Below are positions 11,482-52,708 of a stretch of 64,000 nt of DNA, in pieces; positions within the stretch are counted from its first letter, which is position 1; the number at the start of each line of letters is the position of its first letter. This DNA is from Prunella strophiata (taxonomy: Eukaryota; Chordata; Aves; Passeriformes; Prunellidae). The notes below the pieces were generated by a model, which was given only the letters and a program-made list of their open reading frames with translations, ran no database searches and was not told where the DNA came from. Where the stretch lies: positions 15,313,410-15,377,409 of the forward strand of contig JAZBQD010000025.1 of NCBI GenBank assembly GCA_036583965.1, given 5' to 3'. The translations under genes were made by a program, and so were the position numbers.

Positions 11482-14364
11482 GAGCCACAGGAAGGTTTTG
11501 CAGCCCCACAAGTGACACTGGACTGACACTGTGGATTTTTGGCACCCCCCACACTCTCCCCAGTCACAGAGCTGTGCTCTAGGTGGGGAAATATTCTCAG
11601 TGGATGGGTTTGAGTTGTTTTCCCACAAGTCTGTGACTTCATAGCAGTGACCTTGACTCCTCCTGTGGGATCTCCTGCTGGCTCCCTGCACACTTGTAGC
11701 GTGCCAGGCAGGCACCATTCCTGTCTCCCTGGGCACAGGGACTGGCAGAGATCCAGGGCTTGTGTGTTCCTTGTGGACACACGACCAAGAGTTGCTGCCC
11801 CTGCACCACGGCAGGAAAAGCCACAAGGGGTGAAGTTTGCCACTTAGACCTGCAAGGAATGTGCTCCAGGAAAGCCTGAACTGAACCCAACCTTTCTTTC
11901 CCTTGGTCCATCTCTGGTAGCAGCAGGCTGACCATGCCCATGTCCTTGACCCCTGCAGCTCCTGGTGCTGGCGTGGGCATGGGCAGTGCCAGGGCTCTGC
12001 CATGACACAGCCTCTCCTGGGGTCCGGGGTGGCTTCCGAACAGGTTGTGACAGAGCCACGGTCCTGGAAAGGTGAACGGGAGCCCCAGGGCCAGGCTGTG
12101 TTTGTTTATCCTGGTGATGGAGCACACAACAGCAAAACAAAAGGTCAGACCCTGTTGCCCTGGGAGATGGTTTTTGAAGCTGCCTCCTATCCTGCTGGGG
12201 CTCGGATGGAGCTGCCCCAGCGCTTGTCATGTCAAGTTATTTTTGTAATTTTGGCTGGTAAAAGGTCTGAGGCAGGGAGTGTGAGCTTCAGGGATACATT
12301 GATCCAGGACCAGAAGGGCTTTAAACACCTGAGCACCAAGCCCTGGGACTTGGGAGGCAGACCCCCCTCCCACAGCTCCTGCAGCCAGACAGACCCAACC
12401 TGCTTCCTTCGTCCTAAGGGAGGCACATGCAGCCCCTCCAAGCATCCCAAAATGTGGCTGAGTCTGACAAAAACTTCACTCACATTTGGCCCATCTGAAT
12501 AATGAACAGACACAAACTTCTTCACGACTTGGGCAGGTTTAAGGTGGGTGGTTTGAGCTCACTGTGGGCAAAGGTGGGGAGGGCTCTCCCAGGAAGCACT
12601 GTCAGGAATCACTGCCAGGGAGGGAGGGCAGGTTCTGAGCAGCTCCTTGCAGGCTGCTCCTTGCTAACTCTGCTTTTACTCCTGACCCTCTTTGTTGGGG
12701 CAGAACTAATAAATGCTACCATCAACTCCAAGCATTTTTTTTTTTTTTTGCAGTTGTGGGGAGCCTGGGTTGAGCAGCATGGAGATGGAAAGGAGGGCTG
12801 TTCCAGCAGTCCTGGCTGATCTGCCTCTTCTAGAAATGCTTCTCCATCACTGCACCTCAAACCCTGACATGGCAAAATTCACCAGTCTCCTTTTTGTAAG
12901 TGGGGACACTGAGGCACACAGCTGCACTGTGCCCAGGCTGGGACACACAGGGAGGCAGTGATGGAGCCATGAGGAGCCCTGATTCACCATGTGAGCAGCT
13001 GCCAAAGGTGAGGAGCAACAAATCAGCCTTTTGCCTCTACATAAAAGCCCCAAATCCCCCGGGCAGCTGGCAGGAGCAGGCAGGTGGGACACAGACTGAT
13101 CCTGGGTGAAAGGCACCTTGTCTCTGGGCAGGAGACCAGCAGGGAGTAAAAACCACGTGGAACAGCCCTTGTCTTGCTGCTTCTGGTTGTCAGCACAAGG
13201 AGTTCTTGTGTTTACCCAGACTTAGGGCAGTCGCCCGTCACTAACAACACAACATCCCCTGGTCCCACTGCCCTGAGCCCGGCCAGGCAGCAGGACAGAG
13301 CTGTGGGAGGCCAGGGCTGCCAGGGAAGGACAGGCAGCCCCCAGGACAGCAGGACTAAGGTACAGGATCTGTGCTGCTGGGCTTGTATCCACAGGTGGTT
13401 GGCCTGAGCTGTGTGGGGAACAGTGTGAGAGCCCTCTTCTTGGGTTTGGACCCCAAGCAGTTCAAGCTAGGCTCAGGACATGCTCCTGATGAGGGGTGTG
13501 TGGCAGCTGGCACATTGTCTCCCTGACAGTGACTCAGTTTCCCCATCTGTAAAATCCAGCTTCTTGGATTGAGGAGTCTGTCCAGCTCTGAAGGAGGACC
13601 CTGACAAGCAGTCCTGGGAAATGGAGGGCTTGTTTCCACCAAGCAGATCTCTGCTGCTGGAGACAGAAGGCATAACCATATTTTTTCTTGGGGAAGAAAA
13701 AGTTGTTCCCAGGCCCCAAAACAGCAGAAATTGGATTTCCATCTGTATTTATTCTCTCATCCCCACCATTGTGTATTTGCATTTGGTAACTCTGCAATTA
13801 TTCAGGGATGGCTTTTAGATAGCTGCAGTATTTGCACATGAGAAGGACCATTTGGCACCATATGCCTTAGCTTTCTTCAGCTGTGGTCTGGGGAAATGTC
13901 ACTTTTGTGAGCAGCATAAGGCACATGATCCAGGCAATCATGGGACATGGGGCAATAAAAGTAGAGTGATGGCTTGCAAAGAACTCAAAACAGTCAAGTG
14001 TGCCCATTATAATTTTAATTATAATCACATTTAAAGCAAAGTAAAGCTATGCCTCTCCAGGAGCTTTAATGAGGTCATATTTCTCTTAACATTTCATTTG
14101 CCAGCTCCTGGCTGTGTGTTGTAAGCCATGCTCCAGCCAGGCATGGGGAGAACATTGCAAAGCTGGGCTCCCATCCTGCCTAGTTTTAAAACTGAGGGAG
14201 AGTGTGCAAAAGAAAAATTTGGGTTCTTATGGTGGCTCTTTTGTCTGAAAAAAATGGTGAAGATTGAATGTATGTTTCAGAGAAGAATCTCCCCTTTTCT
14301 TCCTGACAAGTTGTTGGATACTTCAGAAATAACTTGATCAGCAGGTGCTAATCTCTGCTGCCTG
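11482..14364. other. Non-coding stretch after the minisatellite
   Basis: I see no gene here. A pure T run lies near 12735-12750. Open frames are short and without domains. Confidence 0.5.
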
Positions 14365-14640
14365 TGACAGGGACAGGACCCAAAGGAACAGCTGGAGCTG
14401 TGCCAGGGGAGGTTTAGGTTGGATATCAGGAAAGGTTTTTCCCCCAGAGGGTGCTGGGCACTGCCCAGGCTCCCCAGGGAATGGGCACAGCCCCAGGGCT
14501 GCCAGAGCTCCAGGAGTGCTTGGACAATGCTCTTAGGGATGCCCAGGGTGGGATTGGTGGGGTGTCTGTGCAGGGCCAGGAGCTGGACTGATGATCCTCG
14601 ATGTGTCCCTTCCCACTCAGGATAGTCTGTGATTCTGTAT
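14365..14640 (+). mobile_element. CR1 LINE fragment
   Basis: A plus-strand CR1 3' end. Landmarks are GGGACAGGACCCAAAGGAAC, the block GAGGGTGCTGGGCACTGCCC, GGGATGCCCAGGGTGGGATT and the terminal CAGGATAGTCTGTGATTCTG. The same subfamily recurs at 29194, 32152 and 44580. Confidence 0.9.
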
Positions 14641-14806
14641 AACTTTTTGGATGGGAAAGGGGCTGCCCTGAGCAAAGACATGCACTGGCCACATTTGACA
14701 TCTGACATGTTGGAGTCAAGGAATGGTCACCCTGAGTGACTCTAAGTGTTATCATGGATTGAGCTTGGTTTGGAGAGATGAGGCTCACAGAAAATAGGGG
14801 TAACAA

Positions 14807-15412
14807 GTGTTAAAGACCTGAAAGAAGCCACTGTCTCAGGAACTGGAGTGTCTGAGGTCCCATTCAATAAGTTCACACACAGGGCTCACCTTTACACATA
14901 AAGCTTCAGGCCACGTCTTGTGGGAGATAATTCACATTACTGAAGGTAATTTTACCCCTCTTAAAGAGTTGCAGCTGGTCTGATTTCTAAGATTTAGAAC
15001 AGGTGTGCCCTTAATAGGGCACAGCCATGGCTAATAACATTGAGTAATATAAGAGGAGGAGCCAGCAAGACAGGAAGAGACAGACTTTGGTTGGTAGTGC
15101 TGCAGCAAAGAAGGATGCAGTCAGTACTGCTAAGAACAGTACTTGTAAAAAGGTGTGGACTATTTACAGCAAAGTAACATTTTGGAGCTTGCTGTTACAA
15201 CTAGTGACTTTATCTGTGTCTTAACAACGTCTGACACCAGTTGAGCTGTTGGAGCTGTTGGACCTTTTTTGGCTTGTTCCTCTAGCAGCAGGTCCAGTTT
15301 GCTGACCCTTTAATTTCTATGCTATGGTTCTTGTTTGTCTTTATTTCATAATCAGCTGGCAATAAAGTGATGTGGTCTCTTTGGCATGAAGTGAATCCAG
15401 ACTAGCACCAAC
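14807..15412 (+). mobile_element. Possible solo LTR-like unit upstream of NHLRC4
   Basis: The segment has the parts of a retroviral-type LTR in order: a TG-rich start near 14807, a TATA-like AATATAAGAGGAGG at about 15046, a transcribed-looking stretch, and an AATAAA signal at 15361 followed within 30 bases by a T/G-rich region. I could not find convincing flanking duplications or confirm the ends, and I do not recognise the family. It may instead be the ordinary promoter region of NHLRC4. Confidence 0.3.
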
Positions 15413-15505
15413 ACCTTGACCCTGGGTAGATAGCAAGCACCATAGCATGGCCCCAAAGATGGCAGCAGGCAGGGACAGACATGGTCCTAACTGCTTCCCC
15501 CAAAC

Positions 15506-15507
15506 AG
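15506..15507 (+). other. Probable splice acceptor of a 5' UTR intron of NHLRC4
   Basis: The sequence CTGCTTCCCCCAAACAG ends at 15507, seventeen bases before the start codon. It is a good acceptor and would place the start near the 5' end of the coding exon. I could not identify the partner donor. Confidence 0.45.
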
Positions 15508-15523
15508 GGACAGGAGATTTGTC

Positions 15524-16648
15524 ATGGACTACACGCTGGAGACCAGTCAGCTAAAGCAGAAACTTCTGAAAACCATCTACAGCCTCCAGGTGAAGTCATT
15601 TACCACACTGCAGTCAGCCAGCCCACTGCTGCACAGCCAGCGTGGCATGGGCATGGTGACCCAGCACCAGGTCCACCAGCTGGCAGATAAGGCCAAAAGC
15701 CTGTGTGGAGATCTGGACAACATCAAGAACCTCCTCCACTATCGCCAGGATGACTTGGTCCGGCAGATTCCCAACCCCGCCGGCAGCCGCTATGGGGGTG
15801 TCAGTGGAATCCATTGCTCCCTGGATGGCTCCATCTACGTGACAGCTGAGAGTGCTCCCTGGGTCCACGTGCTCAGCAGCACAGGCCACACACTGCAGTC
15901 CCTGCCCTGCCAGCAAACGGGCAAGGGAGGCAGCATTTTCTTGCCAGAAGATGTGACTGTGACTAGGATGGGAATGGTGGCTGTAGCTGACATGGTGAAT
16001 GAAGCCATCTGGGTGTTCAACCCTCACACCAGCCTCTCCAAGGGGGAATGGATAAAGATCAGGAAGGTTGGTTCCCCCAGGGGTATTGGAGTAGATTCCA
16101 TGGGCAAGATCCTGGTAGCAGACTATGCACAAGGCCAAGTGCACAGCTTTGCTCTGGACCATGCCTTCAGGACACTCAATGTCCACTCTGTCCCGAATCT
16201 GCAGGGACCTCGCTACATCAGTCCAGTGCCCAGTGGAGGCTTTGTGGTGAGCGAGGAGTGTGGAGATGTCAAGGTCTTCACGAGCAGCTGTGAGCTCCTC
16301 TGCTCCCTCAGCAGCAAATACAGACACCAGTTTGGCAACCCTGCTGGGGTGTGCGTGGACACGGATGGCAGCATCCTGGTGGCAGACGAGCAGCGCCGTA
16401 CAGTCCACTTGTTCCCAGAGCATGGAGCTCCCATCTGCCTGGTGTCCACAGGGCTGCAGAGGCCTGCTGGCATGGCTTGCTCTTCCTCTGGGCATCTCTT
16501 TGTGGCAGACACAGTGGAGAACTGTGTCAAAGTCTTTAAGTACTGTGTGAGGCCCCCGTACAGACCCACCAACGCTGGGGCATCATGTGCTGACCCCAAC
16601 CAAACACACAGGTGGGGAGGGGGGGTGCTTCCCCTGCAGCCCCGCTGA
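15524..16648 (+). CDS. NHLRC4: NHLRC4, NHL-repeat beta-propeller protein
   Basis: A single open frame of 374 codons. Residues 1-80 are helical and charged (QLKQKLLKTIYSLQVKSF). Residues about 91-340 hold six NHL-type repeats, each with a hydrophobic-G-x-D/S-x-x-G-x-(I/L)-x-V-A-D pattern: near 91-118, 139-166, 183-209 (GIGVDSMGKILVADYAQG), 228-252, 271-298 (GVCVDTDGSILVADEQRR) and 311-338. Such propellers bind proteins or RNA; no function is established for NHLRC4 and none is inferred. The start at 15524 is preceded by an acceptor-like CTTCCCCCAAACAG ending at 15507, so a 5' non-coding exon is likely. The last 35 residues look unstructured. From memory the human protein has only about 123 residues, matching residues about 226-340 here. 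Position next to PIGQ supports the name. Confidence 0.9.
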   Translation: MDYTLETSQLKQKLLKTIYSLQVKSFTTLQSASPLLHSQRGMGMVTQHQVHQLADKAKSLCGDLDNIKNLLHYRQDDLVRQIPNPAGSRYGGVSGIHCSLDGSIYVTAESAPWVHVLSSTGHTLQSLPCQQTGKGGSIFLPEDVTVTRMGMVAVADMVNEAIWVFNPHTSLSKGEWIKIRKVGSPRGIGVDSMGKILVADYAQGQVHSFALDHAFRTLNVHSVPNLQGPRYISPVPSGGFVVSEECGDVKVFTSSCELLCSLSSKYRHQFGNPAGVCVDTDGSILVADEQRRTVHLFPEHGAPICLVSTGLQRPAGMACSSSGHLFVADTVENCVKVFKYCVRPPYRPTNAGASCADPNQTHRWGGGVLPLQPR

Positions 16649-16692
16649 GCTGTGCATCTGCTGGTGCACTCAGAGCTCCACTGCTCTCACAG

Positions 16693-16816
16693 ATTCATGT
16701 AATGGAATCATAGAATGATTTGGGTTTGGAGAGACCATTTCATGGCAGGGACACCTTCCACTCTCCCAGGTTGCTTCAAACCCAGCCTGGCCTTGTACAT
16801 TTCCAGGGATGGAACA
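16693..16816 (-). mobile_element. CR1 LINE fragment
   Basis: A short minus-strand 3' end just after the NHLRC4 stop: GGAATCATAGAATGATTTGG, then GGGACACCTTCCACTCTCCC, then CATTTCCAGGGATGG. It may fall within the NHLRC4 3' untranslated region. Confidence 0.85.
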
Positions 16817-17095
16817 TTACCCCAGACCTGACTGCCTGATGGCCCCCAGCTTCTCCAGGACTAGATCAGCTCTGGACCTACCAGATGTATGTAAAGGATG
16901 ACCCAGCTACTCAGAACTGGGCTTACATTGGTGCCTTGGCAAACTTGTTATCACCACACCCTTGACTCCTTGTGTGTTTTCCCAAGCTATATAAATATTT
17001 CTCCTCTCTCCATGCAATTTTGATGTGCCATGGTGCCATGTTCCTGATGCCCAAGCATGACTGGAGGGGTAAGGTCATGCTTGAAGTCCATGCTC

Positions 17096-17214
17096 TATCA
17101 TAGATTCACACAATGGTTTGGATTGGGTCCTTAAAGATCACCTAGATCTACACCCTGCTATAACTAGGGACATCTTCCACTAGACCAGGTTGCTCCAAAC
17201 CCTGTCCAGCCTGG
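17096..17214 (-). mobile_element. CR1 LINE fragment
   Basis: A minus-strand 3' end, more diverged than its neighbour: ATCATAGATTCACACAATGG, then GGTTGCTCCAAACCCTGTCC. It breaks off inside the usual CR1 tail. Confidence 0.82.
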
Positions 17215-17879
17215 CATGATTGAGCCAACTGGTCTGTCCTAATACATTGCCAGGCTATTAGGGAGGGTTTTGCAATCAGAGAAAGGCACACTGGGTCTGC
17301 AGCAGACTTCAGGAAAAGGATAAGATGAAGGTAACTCCTTCTGTGCTGTATTCCTGACCTCTACAGGGAAGCAACAACCACTGCATGGAGTAAATTCCAT
17401 ACGGAATCGTGGAACTCCTCACACTGCCCCACATCCTGGGGCAGGAGCTGCCCTGCTATCCTCTGGAGAGGAGGGCTCAGAGCCACGTCCACTGCCTTTA
17501 TCAGCAGGGGCCAGGGAAGGCGGGCAGGGTGTGCCGGTGCAGGGATGGGCGTTTTCCTCTCCCCGCTCCAGCCCTCGGTGTGGGCACGGAGCTTAACGAC
17601 TCCTCGGTCTCTTCTGATGTCCCAGACCCAAGTCACCACGTTTCTTCCCAAATGATCCCTGGAGAGGGCCTTGCTCCCTCCTGGCCCTGGAACAGGCACT
17701 GAACACAACAGGCACCCCGTGGGGCTCTCGGGGACCCCTCTCCCTGCAGAGTGAGGCAAGCAGGGAGTGGGGCTGCATGGTCTGCAGGAACAGGGGATCA
17801 GCCTGTCCCACCCCAGGAAGCTGAGCTCCATCCCACAAGACCTAATCTCCCCCATCTTATTTCCAATTCTGTGGCATAC

Positions 17880-17998
17880 AACAACAACAACAACAACAAT
17901 AAAACAAAAACAAAACAAAACAAAAAAAAAAAAAAAAAAACCAAAAAAAAAAAAAAAAAAAAAAAACCAAAAAAAAAAAAAAAAAACAATCAAAAAAC
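17880..17998. repeat. A-rich simple repeat, (CAA)n then poly-A
   Basis: Seven CAA units are followed by mixed AAAAC repeats and then four A runs of 15 or more bases separated by CC or C. Long lysine or phenylalanine open frames across it are artefacts of this composition. Confidence 0.95.
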
Positions 17999-18235
17999 CC
18001 TCCAAAAAACGCCCAAACCTTTAATCCAGCCCACCCCCACTTCTGCACCTGCTCTCCCTTTCCATGTGGGACCTTCTCATGCTGCCCAGCATCTTTCCAA
18101 GCTCACTGGCCCAAGCCCACTGCCGGACCACAGGACAAAGCTCTTGGGCACCTGTGGGCACCGTGGGCTTCTGCTGGGCCAGGCATCCACTGAGGTGGTC
18201 AAGATGGGGGTCAAGAGGGTCCCATCAACATAGCC

Positions 18236-18481
18236 GAGTCCCTCGCCAGTGGGATGGGGAACAACGGAGTTCCCTGAGGAAAGGTGAGTCCTTGGACTTT
18301 GGGGATGAGGGACAATGGGGTCCCACATGGAAAGGTGCCTGGCCTGTGGGATGAGTGACAGCAGGGTTCTGTGAGAACAGCGGGGCCCCTCGATTTTGGG
18401 AACAGAGGCCAGCGGGGTCCTGCGAGTACACGTGAGCCCCTGGCCTGTGGGGATGGAGCCAACAGTGTCCCGAGCACAGCC
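18236..18481. repeat. Degenerate 48-50 bp tandem repeat, five units
   Basis: Units start at about 18236, 18286, 18336, 18384 and 18434, each opening GAGTCC, GCCTGG or GAGCCCCTGG and containing a G-rich centre such as TGGGGATGAGGGACAATGGG. A sixth unit begins at 18482 and fades into the CpG island. The copies are well diverged, so the array is old. Confidence 0.75.
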
Positions 18482-18880
18482 GAGACCCTGGCCTCGCTCC
18501 AGCCGGGCGGCGGCAGGTCAGGCGGGGGGCACTGCCGCTCCTTATCGCGCGGCTCAGGCGGCCCCGCCGCTCTCGGGGCCCGCGGGAAGGCGCCGGGACG
18601 AGCCTGGGGAGCGGCGCTGCCGGGAACGGAGCCGACAGGCCGGAGCGGAGAGCGGGCAACCGGGGCACCGCGGAACGCGGAGCGGCGGGTGGCGGCGCCG
18701 GCCGGGCCCGTCCCGCTGCACGGCCCGGCGGCAGCGGCGTCTCCGAGCAACCGCGGGCGGAAGCGGCGGAGCGGAGCGGGCGGTAGGAGCGGGGCGGGCC
18801 GGGCCGGGCCGGGCGCGGGGCCTGCGCGGGCAGCGGGGAGCCCCGCCGGGCCGGGGGCAGCGCCGGGGCCCTCGCCACAC
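18482..18880 (+). promoter_or_regulatory. CpG island, probable PIGQ promoter and non-coding first exon
   Basis: About 400 bases are very rich in G+C and in CpG, with a GGGGCGGGCC Sp1-type box at 18791-18800 and no TATA box. The island lies 2.9 kb before the first PIGQ coding exon, which starts with an acceptor and so needs an upstream exon. A GCG/GTAGGA donor at about 18783 is one possible end of exon 1. The island is downstream of NHLRC4, so it is unlikely to serve that gene. Confidence 0.75.
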
Positions 18881-19345
18881 TGAGGGGCTGGAGCGTGACC
18901 AGGGCAGGAACGGAGCTGGGAAGGGGCTGGAGCACCAGGAGGGGCTGAGGGAGCTGGGAAAGGGCTCAGCCTGGAGAAAAGGAGGCTCAGGGGGGACCTT
19001 GTGGCTCTGCACAACTCCTGACAGGAGGGGACAGCCAGGGGGGTCGGGCTCTGCTCCCAGGGAACAGGGGCAGGACAAGGGGAAATTTAAGTTGTGCCAG
19101 GAGAGGTTGAATTTATATATAGATAGGATAGATGGAGAAATTTCTTCACGCAAAGCATGCTCAGGCACTGTCACAGGCTGCTCAGGGCAGTGGTGGAATG
19201 CCAGCCCTGGAAGTGTTCAAAAAACCGTGTGGATGTGGCACTTGAGGTTTAGTGGTGGTGGTGGTGCTGGGGGAATAACTGGACTTGGTGGTCTTAGAGG
19301 GCTTTTCCAACCTTTTCAATTCCATAGTTCTATGATTCTTTATAT
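18881..19345 (+). mobile_element. CR1 LINE fragment, long
   Basis: A plus-strand copy with many CR1 landmarks: GGAGCTGGGAAGGGGCTGGA, GCCTGGAGAAAAGGAGGCTC, CTTGTGGCTCTGCACAACTC, GGAAGTGTTCAAAAAACCGT and the tail CCATAGTTCTATGATTC. It begins exactly where the CpG island stops. Confidence 0.92.
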
Positions 19346-20535
19346 GCTGGCCCTAACCCCCCTGCAAGGATCGTGGGATGCTCAGGTGTGGGTCTGCTAG
19401 TGGGATCAGTCCCCCTTGGCACCCTGTAGATACAGGACAGCCTCTGGGGTGAGACCATCCCACCATTTGCCTTTGCTTTTCTAACAAAAAAATCTGTAAT
19501 TAATCAGTCCTGGGGTCCTGTATTCATTTGTTGGTTGCATTAACACATTTTAGATGGTGTTTATTTTGTTTGTTTTGGTGACCTGAGGTCATTGCATTGA
19601 TGCTCTCAGGGAAAGGTGGATGTTTTCAGCAGAAATAGGTTGATCTCAAAGATTTTAGGCACTTGATGAACAGGGACAGCATGAGCATTGGTTTTTATGT
19701 TAAAATTAGCAGCAGTGAAGCAGTTGACTGTGATGACATTTGATAATTTCAGTCTATTGAAATGAATGAGGTGGATGCATGACAAGTCACGGATTTGGGA
19801 ATATGAGAACATTAACATAACAATAGTTGATCAGCCAGGTTTTCAACTATCAAGATATTTTGTACAGCCTGAAAATCATATCAGGATCTTCTCTGCCATG
19901 TCTCAAGCAGCCAAAGGGCAGATCAGTTGACCTGAGCTATAGCCAGAGTAGTTGGGTGCATAAAACTGTTAATTTAAAAAGTTGGGGAAGGTGTAAGAGG
20001 AAAAACTCACAAACTAGAGAAGATAAGGATGACAAATGTTTCTGCTCCATGAGAAGTTTTCCCAGAGGATTGTGGCTATCTTTAAAAACAATCTCAGTGA
20101 AAAATAAGTGTGTGTATGAAGAGTCAGTTCACAATTCCTCTCTGAAATGTCCAGTGGATGGACAGACCTTTAAGGACAGCTGTGCATAGATGCTGAGAGT
20201 ATCTTGTAGCAATACTCACAACAATTCTCCCTCTTTCGACAGGAAAAACATCATGGGGCTTTGATGTTTTTCCTTGGACTGAATTTTCCCTTTTACTACA
20301 AAACTGCAAAGAACATCCCAAGGCTTCTCTCTCCTGAGGGATTTGGTTGGCAGTGTAGTTCTGGAAGCACAGTGTTTGCAGGTCCTGAATGCACACAGCA
20401 CTGACCCTCGCTGTTCCAGAGATTCTCCAACCCCTAGCAAGATCTTGAGGCCACAGAGGGACTTCATTTCTCCCTCTTTGACCAGAGGGATAACCTCAGA
20501 GACCTGGAGTCTGTGAGGAAGCAGGATCTCAGAAG

Positions 20536-20695
20536 AATCATGGATCATAGAATGGTTTGACATGGAAAGGACCTTACAGGCTGTCTCATTCCACCCCCTG
20601 CCATGGGCAGGGACACCTTCCACTGTCCCAGATTGCTCCAAGCCCCATCCAGCCTGGCCTTGGACACTTCCAGGAATGGGGAGTCCTCAACTCCT
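20536..20695 (-). mobile_element. CR1 LINE fragment
   Basis: A minus-strand 3' end: ATGGATCATAGAATGGTTTG, then CATTCCACCCCCTGCCATGG, then CCTTGGACACTTCCAGGAAT. Confidence 0.9.
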
Positions 20696-20711
20696 CAGAT
20701 TACCCCACTGT

Positions 20712-20740
20712 GAGTGATTAACCCCAGAGGTTAATCACTC
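20712..20740. repeat. Perfect 12-bp inverted repeat
   Basis: GAGTGATTAACC at 20712-20723 is the exact reverse complement of GGTTAATCACTC at 20729-20740, with a five-base loop (CCAGA). Each arm contains GGTTAATCA, close to an HNF1 half site. Confidence 0.85.
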
Positions 20741-21837
20741 CCCATAACTGCTCTTCCATCCCTCCATGCTGTAGGAAATTCCCAGGTGCTGAGCTTTACT
20801 GCCTCAGCTCTCCTCTCCTAAGGGAGAGGAAAAGCCACCAGGCCCTTCCCGCTGTGCATCCTCTCTCTGCTGTAAACACCCTCTGTGTTCCCTTTCCAAC
20901 TGACTGGTCCTTGCAGAGGAGCAGCCTCGGGGGCCTGCAGAGTTCCACATCCCCAGCAAAGCACTGAAGGACAGGAAAGGACAGCGGGCGCCGGATGCTG
21001 CCTGTTCTGCGCCAGCGCCCTCCTTACTGCAATTATATTCCTCTTAGAAACCTCCACCTTATTTAAAGAGACACTGTCAACTGCCTCAAAGCTCCTTCCT
21101 GGAAAAGTCTCCCAAGGCCATTGAGATGTGTTCTTAATAATGGGGAGAAAAGCACTAAAGAACACTGATAAAGTAGAGGTGCTTCTCATTTTTTTAGGCT
21201 GTTGAATCTAATGAATTAAAACTACTTCAATTAATCACTGTAGTCCCTTCTGACAAAATTATCGTCTCAGTTTCCAGATGAGAGGAGTGAGGCAGGAGGA
21301 GGTGAGTGATGGGATCAAGGTTGTTCTGTGAGTTTGCTGCAGAGCTCTGGGTTGTAAGGTGGTAAAGGAGACTGAATAGCATGAAGCAGTGTTTGATTGT
21401 TGGTAGCAGCAGGAAATACTCCCCAGAGGCACCACGGTGAGCTATGATGTGGTCCCTTCTCTAGGAGGTGCTCCAGCACCAGTTGTGGGATCCAAGATAT
21501 AAGGCTGGGTGAATGCCAGATCTTGGCTGGTCTGATGGGCTGTGCTTATCTGTGTACCACCATGAGAAAAGGGCTTTACTGGGAAGCTCCAGGCTTCCTG
21601 GAGTTTCCTTCCCTCACTTCAAAGACTGCAGATCATCAGGAATCTCCTGAATGTGGGTATGGCTGTTGGCGGTCACTAATGTCGTTACTCAAGTGGTTGG
21701 GCTTAGTGTTTTTGGATATGCTTAGTTCTCCTCTCTGGTGGCTTTGGCCAGCTCAGATTTTCCTTACATTTACTCAGCATCCTGAAGTTTAATTTTGGTG
21801 TTTATTGGCAGGTGTACGTCCCTGCAGGGTCACTGCC

Positions 21838-52708
<30,871 letters not shown>

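Larger units (their letters stand above)
19346..21811 (+). other. PIGQ intron 1 (5' UTR), remainder
   Basis: This is non-coding sequence between the probable promoter and the first coding exon. It holds a CR1 piece at 20536-20695 and a perfect inverted repeat at 20712-20740. I saw no other gene. Confidence 0.6.

Noticed and set aside
11303..12003. Minus-strand frames with repeated CWTPEPSGPQDSRSP-type units
   Set aside because: The repeat period is 62 bp, not a multiple of three, so each frame decays after a few units; no domain or conserved context.
17751..18233. Lys-rich and Phe-rich open frames
   Set aside because: Products of the A-rich simple repeat at 17880-17998.
18211..19014. Minus-strand frames of about 240-270 codons over the PIGQ island
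   Set aside because: High G+C lowers stop frequency, and the repeating part reflects the 50-bp tandem units and CR1 sequence.
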